Source: an uncultured Lachnospiraceae bacterium (GTDB lineage Bacteria > Bacillota > Clostridia > Lachnospirales > Lachnospiraceae). Taken from it: a stretch of DNA of 38,579 bases. The notes under the pieces are model-generated. The model saw nothing but the letters and a program-made list of their open reading frames with translations, was not told where the DNA came from and searched no databases. The translations under genes and the position numbers were made by a program. Positions 32,295 to 38,579 of the stretch are shown in pieces; the stretch's first letter is position 1; every line of letters starts with the position of its first letter. The stretch covers positions 1 to 38,579 of the forward strand of contig CAMNEB010000006.1 of NCBI GenBank assembly GCA_946536155.1, written 5' to 3'.

Positions 32295-33896
32295 TCAGCC
32301 CCATTCGTCGGCCAGCCAGTTCCTGAGCAGAGCAGCTGCGGCTTCGGGGTTCTCATCAACGAATTTCTCTATCATCCTTCTGGTTTCGGATTTATTCTCA
32401 AGATCGATATTCTCGATCTGCGGTTCGGGTGTGGACTGGAGGAGATCGTCCAGTGAAAGTTCGGGAGTCGTCTCCTCTTCGGGCTTTCTCGAACCCATGC
32501 TCCTGATTATGACAAATGCAAGGAGTCCGAGTATGAGTATTATCAGGAATGCAGAAAGCACTGTGGTCCAGTTGACCTGAAGGCTTTCCTTGTCATAGAA
32601 GATCGGGGATTCGTAAGCGACTATCGTGATATTGGAAGCCGGTATGCCGGTCGCATTGGATGCGACAAGTATCAGGTCAGGATCCACCTCGATCTTACGG
32701 TCCGATGAATTGTTGATCTTGTATTCTTCCCATGTGACTCCGTCAAGAAGTCCCTGGGTCTCCACGTCCTCCTCACGGATCTCTTTATATGAGATCGCGG
32801 TTATGGACATCGATGAAGTCGAATAATTGATAGCGCCGGCAGGAGTCACTTTGTATTCGGAGGATTCGTTGGGCAGATAATCCCTCTCGCTTTCCGTGCT
32901 GGCGGTGGAACTGTTTCCGTAATCACTGGTGACATAGGTCTGGTACTCTCCGTTGGAATCGGTTCCGGGGATTCCGCCCACTCCGTTCTCGGACGAGGAT
33001 TCATAATTCTCCTCATGCGCCAGCATGCCTTCGGTACGACCTTCGTTTGCGTAATATTCCTTAACGGTCTTCTCGTAATTGGAATAATCCATATCGAGAT
33101 GACTGGTGACTTCGACGTTATTGTATGCGGGTGTTCCGAGAAGGACTCTCTTGACCTGGTTGGCTATCATGGCTTCAGCCTGGTTTCTGAGTTCCTGCAT
33201 TGAATTTGCTATGCCGGATGACGAATAATCGTCTCCGCCCGCAAAAAGGAGCATTCCGTCGGTATCGAGAATGGTGATATTGGCGGTATTGCTGTTTCCG
33301 AGGAATGTCTGGATGCTCTTGGCAAGGTTTGCCGCCTTTGCCGCGGTAAAGCTTCCGTCATGTGAGAGCTGAATGTAAGCTGATGCCTCCTGGGCATTTG
33401 AGATCAGAGTTCCCGTATCTTCGGGGATGTTGAGATTGACCTTGCAGTCCTTTACTCCTTCGATATCAAGGATGGACTTCTTCAGTTTGTTCTCAAGATA
33501 GAACTGCCATTTCTTGGCCTGGTCGGAAGCCGTGGTGGACAGGGAACTTCCCAGTGCATCTTCGATGCTGTATTCTTCGGGAACATAACCCGAAGAACCC
33601 AGTGCAAGCTCGGCAGCGGTATATTTGGACATCTCAACGCTTATGGTGAGAGCATCCTGTGATTCGATATGCCCGATGGCATTTTCGTCAAGTATCTGGA
33701 TTATCTCGGAAGCATCCTGGGTATTGGGAGCAGTGATGAGGACCTTGTACTTGGGCCTTGAAACAAAATAGATGATAAGTGCAAAGATAACAACGGTAAA
33801 AACCGCAAGAAAGACGATTATGCCCTTCTGTCTTGCGGTAAATTTGTTCCACCATTCCTTGATACGGTCTAAGATTTGCCTTAATCTCTCAGGCAT
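32295..33896 (-). CDS. fliF: Flagellar MS-ring protein FliF
   Basis: FliF forms the membrane MS ring, the base of the flagellum. It has 533 residues with two membrane helices (about 25-48 and 453-478) flanking a large extracytoplasmic region. That region holds the ring-building motifs seen in LENKLKKSILDIEGVKDCKVNLNIPED. The C-terminal cytoplasmic tail (ARRMIEKFVDENPEAAAALLRNWLADEW-type segment at the end) binds FliG. GGAGG precedes the ATG at 33896. It follows fliE by 30 bp. Confidence 0.98.
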   Translation of the reverse strand: MPERLRQILDRIKEWWNKFTARQKGIIVFLAVFTVVIFALIIYFVSRPKYKVLITAPNTQDASEIIQILDENAIGHIESQDALTISVEMSKYTAAELALGSSGYVPEEYSIEDALGSSLSTTASDQAKKWQFYLENKLKKSILDIEGVKDCKVNLNIPEDTGTLISNAQEASAYIQLSHDGSFTAAKAANLAKSIQTFLGNSNTANITILDTDGMLLFAGGDDYSSSGIANSMQELRNQAEAMIANQVKRVLLGTPAYNNVEVTSHLDMDYSNYEKTVKEYYANEGRTEGMLAHEENYESSSENGVGGIPGTDSNGEYQTYVTSDYGNSSTASTESERDYLPNESSEYKVTPAGAINYSTSSMSITAISYKEIREEDVETQGLLDGVTWEEYKINNSSDRKIEVDPDLILVASNATGIPASNITIVAYESPIFYDKESLQVNWTTVLSAFLIILILGLLAFVIIRSMGSRKPEEETTPELSLDDLLQSTPEPQIENIDLENKSETRRMIEKFVDENPEAAAALLRNWLADEWG

Positions 33897-33926
33897 TTTA
33901 CAGCCTCCGAATCTAAAAGTTTAAGA

Positions 33927-34259
33927 TCAGATCTGCATCTGCATCAGTTCCTTGTATGCTTCAAGGAGTCTGTCCCTTACAGCCACAGTATACTGGAGGG
34001 CTGTCTGGGCCTTTTCGAGGGCGATGGTCAGATCATGTGTCGAATCGGACTCACCGAGAGCAAAGAGTATCTCCTGGTTCTCCGCATCCGACAGATAAGC
34101 ATTTGTTGTCTTTATATTCTGTACCGCGGTATTGAAAACGGATGAAAACAGCGTACCGTCCGATGTCTCTCCTTCAAGAGACCTGATACCGTTTGTTCCG
34201 TTAGTGGTCTTGTAAAGATTCGCGGCACCCGTAAGTTCATGTATAAGTGATGGATTCAT
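33927..34259 (-). CDS. fliE: Flagellar rod-MS ring junction protein FliE
   Basis: FliE joins the MS ring to the rod. It is a 110-residue protein with the family pattern in its C-terminal half (THDLTIALEKAQTALQYTVAVRDRLLEAYKELMQMQI). The N-terminal half is variable. Length and position between flgC and fliF are standard. The ATG at 34259 has an upstream AGGAGGTGAG. Confidence 0.95.
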   Translation of the reverse strand: MNPSLIHELTGAANLYKTTNGTNGIRSLEGETSDGTLFSSVFNTAVQNIKTTNAYLSDAENQEILFALGESDSTHDLTIALEKAQTALQYTVAVRDRLLEAYKELMQMQI

Positions 34260-34281
34260 AAACCGGACTCACCTCCTGTCA

Positions 34282-34737
34282 TCAGCTGCCCTGTCCTATC
34301 TGAAGTCCCTGCTGGGCCATGGCCTTGGCCGCATCAAATGCGGTAGCGTTCGCTTCATAGGAGCGGCTTGCGTCGATAAGATTGGTCATCTCGGTGATGA
34401 TGTTAACGTTGGGATACATTACATATCCGTTCTCGTCGGCATCGGGGTGTGAAGGATCGTATACCATGTTCTGCGGGGTTACGTGATCTTCAAGGACCTT
34501 GGCTACCTTAACACCCTTTCCCGCATAATTCTTGCTGACGGAATGAAGGACGTGACTGAAGGAATCGCTGCCCCTTACGCCCTTTTCCTCAAAATAGACG
34601 ACCTTCCTGACGTAAGGATCCCCGTCCTTAGTCCTGGTGGTATTGGCGTTGGCCACATTCTCGGAGATTATATCCATGCGGTAACGCTGCGCAGTCAGTC
34701 CGGATGCACTTATGTCAAATGCCGTAAACATTCCCAT
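34282..34737 (-). CDS. flgC: Flagellar proximal rod protein FlgC
   Basis: This 151-residue rod protein has the conserved N-terminus FDISASGLTAQRYRMDIISENVANANTT and C-terminal MTNLIDASRSYEANATAFDAAKAM, both helical segments that pack in the rod core. Length is in the family range. GAGGAG lies 12 bp after the flgB stop and directs the ATG at 34737. Confidence 0.97.
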   Translation of the reverse strand: MGMFTAFDISASGLTAQRYRMDIISENVANANTTRTKDGDPYVRKVVYFEEKGVRGSDSFSHVLHSVSKNYAGKGVKVAKVLEDHVTPQNMVYDPSHPDADENGYVMYPNVNIITEMTNLIDASRSYEANATAFDAAKAMAQQGLQIGQGS

Positions 34738-34749
34738 GGCTTACTCCTC

Positions 34750-35139
34750 TCACTTCATGACTCTCTGAAGATTCTCGAATTCCGAAGATACCCCTCTGAG
34801 GATACCCTGGTATTTAAGCTGGTTCTGCGCCAGCAGTACGTTCTCGTTCTCGATGTCCACATTGTTGCGGTCCGTTCTGTACGAATAGGCTGCGGCATCC
34901 GTGTAGGATGTGACATTAAGTCTCGACAGGACCACATCCGAAACCTTCTCATCCATGGACTCGCCCCTGCGGTGTCCGAGTTCTCTGGCAAGAACGGATT
35001 CAAAATCCACATCCTGTCTCTTATATCCCGGAGTATCGACGTTTGCGATGTTGTTCGCAATGCACTGGTCGCGAAGCCATGCGGCATCCGCAGCCTTCTC
35101 CAAGACGTTAATGTAATCGAATGCATTTGTGTTGACCAT
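34750..35139 (-). CDS. flgB: Flagellar proximal rod protein FlgB
   Basis: This 129-residue rod protein is the first gene of the flagellar run. It has the conserved QCIANNIANVDTPGYKRQDVDFESVL near residues 26-52 and a C-terminal helical segment (ENVLLAQNQLKYQGILRGV). The ATG at 35139 has a strong GGGAGGTGAG. A sigma-A-type promoter lies about 40 bp upstream at 35180-35207, so flgB probably heads the main operon. Confidence 0.97.
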   Translation of the reverse strand: MVNTNAFDYINVLEKAADAAWLRDQCIANNIANVDTPGYKRQDVDFESVLARELGHRRGESMDEKVSDVVLSRLNVTSYTDAAAYSYRTDRNNVDIENENVLLAQNQLKYQGILRGVSSEFENLQRVMK

Positions 35140-35179
35140 GCCTCACCTCCCGGCAGGAATGCCACGTATCCAAATATCT

Positions 35180-35207
35180 ATTATAGCTGAAATGAGCGAA
35201 AACACAA
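35180..35207 (-). promoter_or_regulatory. Predicted sigma-A promoter for the flgB operon
   Basis: A perfect TATAAT (35180-35185 on the minus strand) lies 16 bp downstream of TTGTGT (35202-35207, 3 of 6 to TTGACA). The start point would be about 35 bp before the flgB ATG. It is the only strong promoter-like element in the 243-bp codY-flgB gap. No c-di-GMP riboswitch is visible in this leader. Confidence 0.65.
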
Positions 35208-35233
35208 TATATTTTTAGGAAAAGACGCTCTCA

Positions 35234-35270
35234 CCACAAAATCTTGTGGAAACCCTTAAAGGGCTTTTTT
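35234..35270 (+). other. Tandem small hairpins with T tract facing away from flgB
   Basis: Two short inverted repeats, ccacaa/ttgtgg (35234-35249) and ccctt/aaggg (35253-35263), are followed on the plus strand by six T's (35265-35270). They resemble a weak terminator for transcripts running rightwards, antisense to the operon. They lie upstream of the flgB promoter, so they are not part of its leader. Confidence 0.35.
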
Positions 35271-35281
35271 CCTGTAAACAA

Positions 35282-35311
35282 AAAAGGATCCACTCGAAAG
35301 CAAATCCTTTT
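35282..35311 (-). terminator. Rho-independent terminator after codY
   Basis: On the minus strand AAAAGGAT (35304-35311) pairs with ATCCTTTT (35282-35289) across a 14-base loop, and the stem runs into a T-rich stretch (TTTTTTGTTT). It is about 70 bp after the codY stop and separates codY from flgB. Confidence 0.65.
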
Positions 35312-35382
35312 AGAAAACCGCAATCCTTTATATTTGATTAAAATCATTATACATCCGAAAGCCCGCACAGTACAGCAAAAGA

Positions 35383-36171
35383 TCACCTGATACCCTGTGA
35401 AACCCGCATGGATTCTATCTCGTCAAAAACATATTCGTTGAGGATCTTGATATATGTGCCCTTCATACCGGAGGACCTTGACTCTATTATGCCTGCGCTC
35501 TCGAATTTTCTGAGGGCGTTAACGATAACGCTCCTGGTGATGCCCACGCGGTCTGCGATCTTGCTCGCAACAAGTATGCCTTCGTTGCCGCTCAGCTCGT
35601 CAAATATGTGAACTATGGCTTCCATCTCGGAGAAGGAAAGTGTGCTGATAGCGGACTTTACGACGCCGACCTTTCTGGTCTCCTCGGCGCTCTCCTCGCT
35701 GACGGAACGGAGCATCTCAAGACCGACGACGGTGGTGCCGTACTCAAGGAGGATGATATCGTCTATATCGTAATCCCTGTCGGTACGGTACACGAAAAGA
35801 GTTCCCAGCCTTTCGCCTGCGATCTCTATCGGTGTGACTATTGCCTTGTAGAGGTGGGTATCTGTTTTCTCAAAACCGAGAGTATCGAGATTGACATTTT
35901 CCTTGGTGGAAAGAACTGCCAGAAATCTCTCGTTGAGCATCTTATCGATAAATTCTCCGACATTGCCGCCGATGAGTTCGCTTATGGGCTCTTCTCCGGG
36001 CAGAAGGCCCTGACCCAGAAGCTTGCCCTTGCGGCTGATGACGATAACAGATGAGGAAAGGATCTCCCTCATAACAGAGCAGATATCATTGAAAACAACT
36101 TTACTGGAATTGTTGTTGTGAAGCAGTCTGCCGATCTTTCTTGTCTTGTCAAGAAGCTGAACGCTACTCAT
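35383..36171 (-). CDS. codY: Global nutrient-sensing transcription regulator CodY
   Basis: CodY is the GTP- and branched-chain-amino-acid-sensing regulator of Firmicutes. I start it at 36171 (262 residues), where GGAGGCGAT precedes the ATG and MSSVQLLDKTRKIGRLL matches the family. An upstream in-frame ATG at 36195 is less likely. The N-terminal GAF domain spans about 1-155. The DNA-binding winged helix (ADRVGITRSVIVNALRKFESAGIIESRSSGMKGTYI) is in the last 70 residues. CodY represses the fla/che operon in B. subtilis, and the gene there also directly precedes flgB. Its own promoter has a close CodY-box match. Confidence 0.97.
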   Translation of the reverse strand: MSSVQLLDKTRKIGRLLHNNNSSKVVFNDICSVMREILSSSVIVISRKGKLLGQGLLPGEEPISELIGGNVGEFIDKMLNERFLAVLSTKENVNLDTLGFEKTDTHLYKAIVTPIEIAGERLGTLFVYRTDRDYDIDDIILLEYGTTVVGLEMLRSVSEESAEETRKVGVVKSAISTLSFSEMEAIVHIFDELSGNEGILVASKIADRVGITRSVIVNALRKFESAGIIESRSSGMKGTYIKILNEYVFDEIESMRVSQGIR

Positions 36172-36212
36172 ATCGCCTCCGCAGAATTTACGCAAAATAC
36201 ACCTACAAAGGG

Positions 36213-36241
36213 ATTGTATCAGAAGAGTTCAGCCATTTCAA
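36213..36241 (-). promoter_or_regulatory. Sigma-A promoter of codY
   Basis: TTGAAA (36236-36241, minus strand) and TACAAT (36213-36218) are separated by exactly 17 bp. This is the best sigma-A promoter in the window, with 5 of 6 matches in the -10 and 4 of 6 in the -35. It starts about 40 bp before the codY ATG, so codY need not depend on topA transcription. Confidence 0.8.
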
Positions 36242-36245
36242 TTCA

Positions 36246-36260
36246 AATTTTCAGAAATCT
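36246..36260 (+). promoter_or_regulatory. CodY box upstream of codY (autoregulation)
   Basis: The plus strand reads aattttcagaaatct, matching 13 of 15 positions of the known CodY box AATTTTCWGAAAATT. It ends 4 bp from the codY -35 element. CodY autoregulation through such sites is known in other Firmicutes; here it is predicted only. Confidence 0.68.
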
Positions 36261-36304
36261 TTTAATTATCGATTAAGATTTTAAAAAATTAAGTGAATTT
36301 TCTA

Positions 36305-38380
36305 TCACTCTTCTTTTTCGTCAAGATTTTCCGAATAACCGCATGTCTTATCGGAGCACACGCTTTTTTTGCCCTTGACGACCATGAACTTGCCGCACTT
36401 GGGGCATGCCTTTCCCGCGGGCTTATCCCAGCTCATGAAGTCACACTCGGGATATCCGAGGCATCCGTAGTATTTTCTGCCCTTCCTGGTTATCTTGACA
36501 ACGACCTCATTTTTGCAGAGAGGACATTCAATTCCGGTCTTCTCATAATAAGGCTTGGTATTCTTGCAGTCGGGATAACCGGGGCATGCAAGGAATTTTC
36601 CTGAGGGGCCGTACTTGATGACCATCCTGCGTCCGCACTTTTCGCAGACTTCATCGGACTCTTCCTCGCGTATCTCAACCTTTTCGAGTTCGGCGTTTGC
36701 CTTATCAACGGACTCCTTAAGATCGGGATAGAAATTCCTGATGATGGTCTTCCACTTCACCTCGCCCTCTTCGACGCCGTCAAGAAGACTCTCGATATTG
36801 GCGGTGAACTTTGCATTGACGATCGAAGGGAACGCCTGGTCCATAAGATCGTCGACAGCATGTCCGATATCGGTGACATACAGATTCTTCTGTTCCTTGG
36901 TGACATAACGCCTCTTTATAAGAGTCGTGATGGTGGGAGCATAGGTACTGGGCCTTCCTATACCCTGCTCTTCAAGTGCCCTGACCAGAGAGCTTTCGGT
37001 ATAATGTGCGGGAGGCTGTGTAAAATGCTGTCTGGGATCGAATTCCCTGACGCTGAGCACTGATTTTTCGGTTATCGCAGACTCAAGTGCCTTCTCGTCC
37101 TCCACATCATCGGACTGGACATATACCTTGCGGTATCCGTCGAAAGTAAGTCTTCCCGATGATACTGTAAAGACATGATCTCCGGCGGAGATCCTGACGG
37201 ACATGGTCTCGTATGAAGCAGGGGTCATGCGGGATGCAAGGAACCTCTGCCAAATGAGCTTATAGAGCCTGTACTGGTCTCTTGAAAGCTGGCTCTTGAT
37301 GGACTCGGGATCTCTTTCGAGGAGAGTCGGTCTGATGGCCTCATGGGCATCCTGGATCCTCTTTCCCGTATCCTTGTTTTCAGGTCTTTCTGCAACGTAT
37401 TCGGGTGAAAAATGATCGGTGAGATATTTTTCTGCCTGAGCAAGCGCCTCGTCCGATATACGTGTGGAATCGGTCCTCAGATAGGTGATGATACCTACGG
37501 TCCCCTCTCCCTTGATCTCAACTCCTTCATAGAGCTGCTGAGCGACGCTCATGGTCTTGGAGGTCGAGAAGTTAAGGAGCTTTCCTGCTTCCTGCTGAAG
37601 CGTTGAAGTGATGAACGGAAGCGGTGCTTTCTTGATCCTTGTTCCGGTGGTGATATCGGTAACGGTGAACTTCTTTCCCTTTACTTCCGAAAGAACCTTA
37701 TCGACGTCTGCTTTGGAGGTAAGCTTTGCCTTCTCTCCGCCGCGTCCGTAGTATTTTGCGATGATGGGCTTCTTCTCGCCCTTTATTCCCAGCTCCGCCT
37801 CAAGGGTCCAGTACTCCTCGGGTATGAAAGCATCTATTTCATTCTCGCGCTCGCATACCATATGAAGAGCTGCGGACTGGACACGTCCCGCGGAGAGGCC
37901 TCTTTTGACCTTGGCCCACATGACCGGGGATATGCTGTAGCCCACGACTCTGTCGATGACACGCCTTGCCTGCTGTGCATCCACCAGGTTCATATCAATC
38001 TCCCTGGGATGCTTGAAGGATTCCTTGACGGCATTCTTGGTGATCTCATTGAATGTGATCCTGTAGCATTTCTTGTTCTGCAGATTGAGAGCCGAATACA
38101 AATGCCAGCTTATAGCCTCGCCTTCACGGTCAGGGTCCGTTGCCAGATATATATTGTCGGCCTTCTTGACTTCCTTCCTGAGGGAAGCAAGTATCTCGCC
38201 CTTACCTCTAATGGTTATATACCTGGGTTCAAAATCGTTGTCGATATCAATACCCATAGAGCTCTTGGGAAGGTCTCTGACATGTCCCTGTGAAGCGGTG
38301 ACTTCATATCCCGAGCCCAGGAATTTCTTTATGGTCTTAACCTTTGCAGGCGACTCAACTATAACAAGATTCTTAGCCAT
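36305..38380 (-). CDS. topA: DNA topoisomerase I (type IA)
   Basis: TopA relaxes negative supercoils. It has 691 residues from the ATG at 38380, which is better spaced from GAGGAG than the ATG at 38383. The TOPRIM domain starts with VESPAKVKTIKKFLG and has ATDPDREGEA. The catalytic tyrosine is in GIITYLRTDSTRIS at residue 300. Three C-terminal zinc-ribbon units each have a Cys-x2-Cys and a second Cys pair (CEKCGRR...CPGYPDC, CPLCKNE...CLGYPEC, CPKCGKF...CSDKTC). It precedes codY in the same order as B. subtilis, though trmFO, xerC and hslVU, which lie between them there, are absent. Confidence 0.98.
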   Translation of the reverse strand: MAKNLVIVESPAKVKTIKKFLGSGYEVTASQGHVRDLPKSSMGIDIDNDFEPRYITIRGKGEILASLRKEVKKADNIYLATDPDREGEAISWHLYSALNLQNKKCYRITFNEITKNAVKESFKHPREIDMNLVDAQQARRVIDRVVGYSISPVMWAKVKRGLSAGRVQSAALHMVCERENEIDAFIPEEYWTLEAELGIKGEKKPIIAKYYGRGGEKAKLTSKADVDKVLSEVKGKKFTVTDITTGTRIKKAPLPFITSTLQQEAGKLLNFSTSKTMSVAQQLYEGVEIKGEGTVGIITYLRTDSTRISDEALAQAEKYLTDHFSPEYVAERPENKDTGKRIQDAHEAIRPTLLERDPESIKSQLSRDQYRLYKLIWQRFLASRMTPASYETMSVRISAGDHVFTVSSGRLTFDGYRKVYVQSDDVEDEKALESAITEKSVLSVREFDPRQHFTQPPAHYTESSLVRALEEQGIGRPSTYAPTITTLIKRRYVTKEQKNLYVTDIGHAVDDLMDQAFPSIVNAKFTANIESLLDGVEEGEVKWKTIIRNFYPDLKESVDKANAELEKVEIREEESDEVCEKCGRRMVIKYGPSGKFLACPGYPDCKNTKPYYEKTGIECPLCKNEVVVKITRKGRKYYGCLGYPECDFMSWDKPAGKACPKCGKFMVVKGKKSVCSDKTCGYSENLDEKEE

Positions 38381-38419
38381 CATATCTCCTCATGGTACTT
38401 TACAAACCAAACGTTAAGA

Positions 38420-38448
38420 TATATACAACAAAAAAAATAAAAATGCAA
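38420..38448 (-). promoter_or_regulatory. Candidate sigma-A promoter of topA
   Basis: TTGCAT (38443-38448) and TATATA (38420-38425) on the minus strand are spaced 17 bp apart, about 40 bp before topA. The spacer is T-rich. Both hexamers match 4 of 6 positions, so it is plausible but not strong. Confidence 0.5.
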
Positions 38449-38463
38449 ATACATATATTTGGA

Positions 38464-38499
38464 AACAAAAAAATACGGGACACATCAGGTGTGTCCCGT
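38464..38499 (-). terminator. Rho-independent terminator after tRNA-Glu
   Basis: A perfect 10-bp stem (acgggacaca at 38475-38484 with tgtgtcccgt at 38490-38499, loop tcagg) is followed on the minus strand by ATTTTTTTG. It begins 6 bp after the tRNA 3' end. Confidence 0.9.
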
Positions 38500-38505
38500 T
38501 AAGTG

Positions 38506-38577
38506 CAGCTGGTAGGGGAATCGAACCCCTGTTTCCGCCGTGAGAGGGCGGCGTCTTAACCGCTTGACCAACCAGCC
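38506..38577 (-). tRNA. tRNA-Glu (anticodon CTC)
   Basis: The minus strand folds into a full cloverleaf of 72 bases: acceptor GGCTGGT/ACCAGCT (with a G1-T72 wobble), D arm GTC/GAC, anticodon stem CCGCC/GGCGG with loop CTCTCAC and T arm AGGGG/CCCCT with TTCGATT. The anticodon CTC reads GAG. The CCA end is not encoded. It is followed by a strong terminator, so it is separate from topA. Confidence 0.93.
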
Positions 38578-38579
38578 AT

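Noticed and set aside
35140-35382. Possible c-di-GMP riboswitch before flgB, as in Clostridioides difficile
   Set aside because: No GEMM-like core was recognised in the gap, and the predicted start leaves only about 35 bases of leader, too short for the aptamer.
36248-36286. AT-rich inverted repeat (aaatctt/aagattt) after topA as a terminator
   Set aside because: The stem has few G-C pairs and no clean T tract follows, so it is too weak to call.

Overview
The window is an almost uninterrupted flagellar and chemotaxis (fla/che) supercluster from a motile, Gram-positive-type Clostridia bacterium. Every protein-coding gene is on the minus strand, so the cluster reads from right to left. The protein styles point to the family Lachnospiraceae (Butyrivibrio/Roseburia-like): FlhB and FliH N-termini, a DUF6115 protein at the operon end, CodY, FliY and CheC/CheD. 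The genus is inferred only weakly. The order topA - codY - flgB - flgC - fliE - fliF and onward to the sigma-D gene is the same backbone as the Bacillus subtilis fla/che locus, which supports a Firmicutes origin.

Right edge (about 38.6-35.1 kb): tRNA-Glu(CTC) with its own terminator, then topA (topoisomerase I), then codY. codY has a good sigma-A promoter and a 13/15 match to a CodY box just upstream of the -35. A terminator follows codY, and a sigma-A-type promoter then starts the flagellar genes.

Early structural block (35.1-22.9 kb): flgB, flgC, fliE, fliF, fliG, fliH, fliI, fliJ, a MotE/YlxF-like membrane protein, fliK, flgD, the TIGR02530 'flagellar operon protein' gene and flgE. These build the rod, MS ring, C ring, export ATPase and hook. 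A near-perfect sigma-28 (sigma-D) promoter lies in front of fliK, so the hook genes may receive extra late transcription. A convincing terminator follows flgE.

Second block (22.8-9.9 kb): a fresh extended -10 promoter precedes flbD, then motA, motB, fliL, fliM, fliY, cheY, fliO, fliP, fliQ, fliR, flhB, flhA, flhF, flhG. This block holds the stator, the switch complex, the export gate and the FlhF/FlhG pair that sets flagellar number and position.

Signalling tail (9.9-0 kb): a PilZ (YcgR-like) c-di-GMP receptor, cheB, cheA, cheW, cheC, cheD, a small membrane protein, the flagellar sigma factor gene fliA/sigD, a DUF342 (FapA) protein, an unrecognised 101-residue protein, a DUF6115 protein that resembles SwrB in position and layout, and a single-pass membrane protein cut by the left window edge. 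No cheR, flagellin, flgK/L, fliD/S or flgM is present here, so they must lie elsewhere. No mobile elements, CRISPR arrays or rRNA were seen. No gene-free stretch exceeds 300 bases; the largest is the 243-bp codY-flgB gap.
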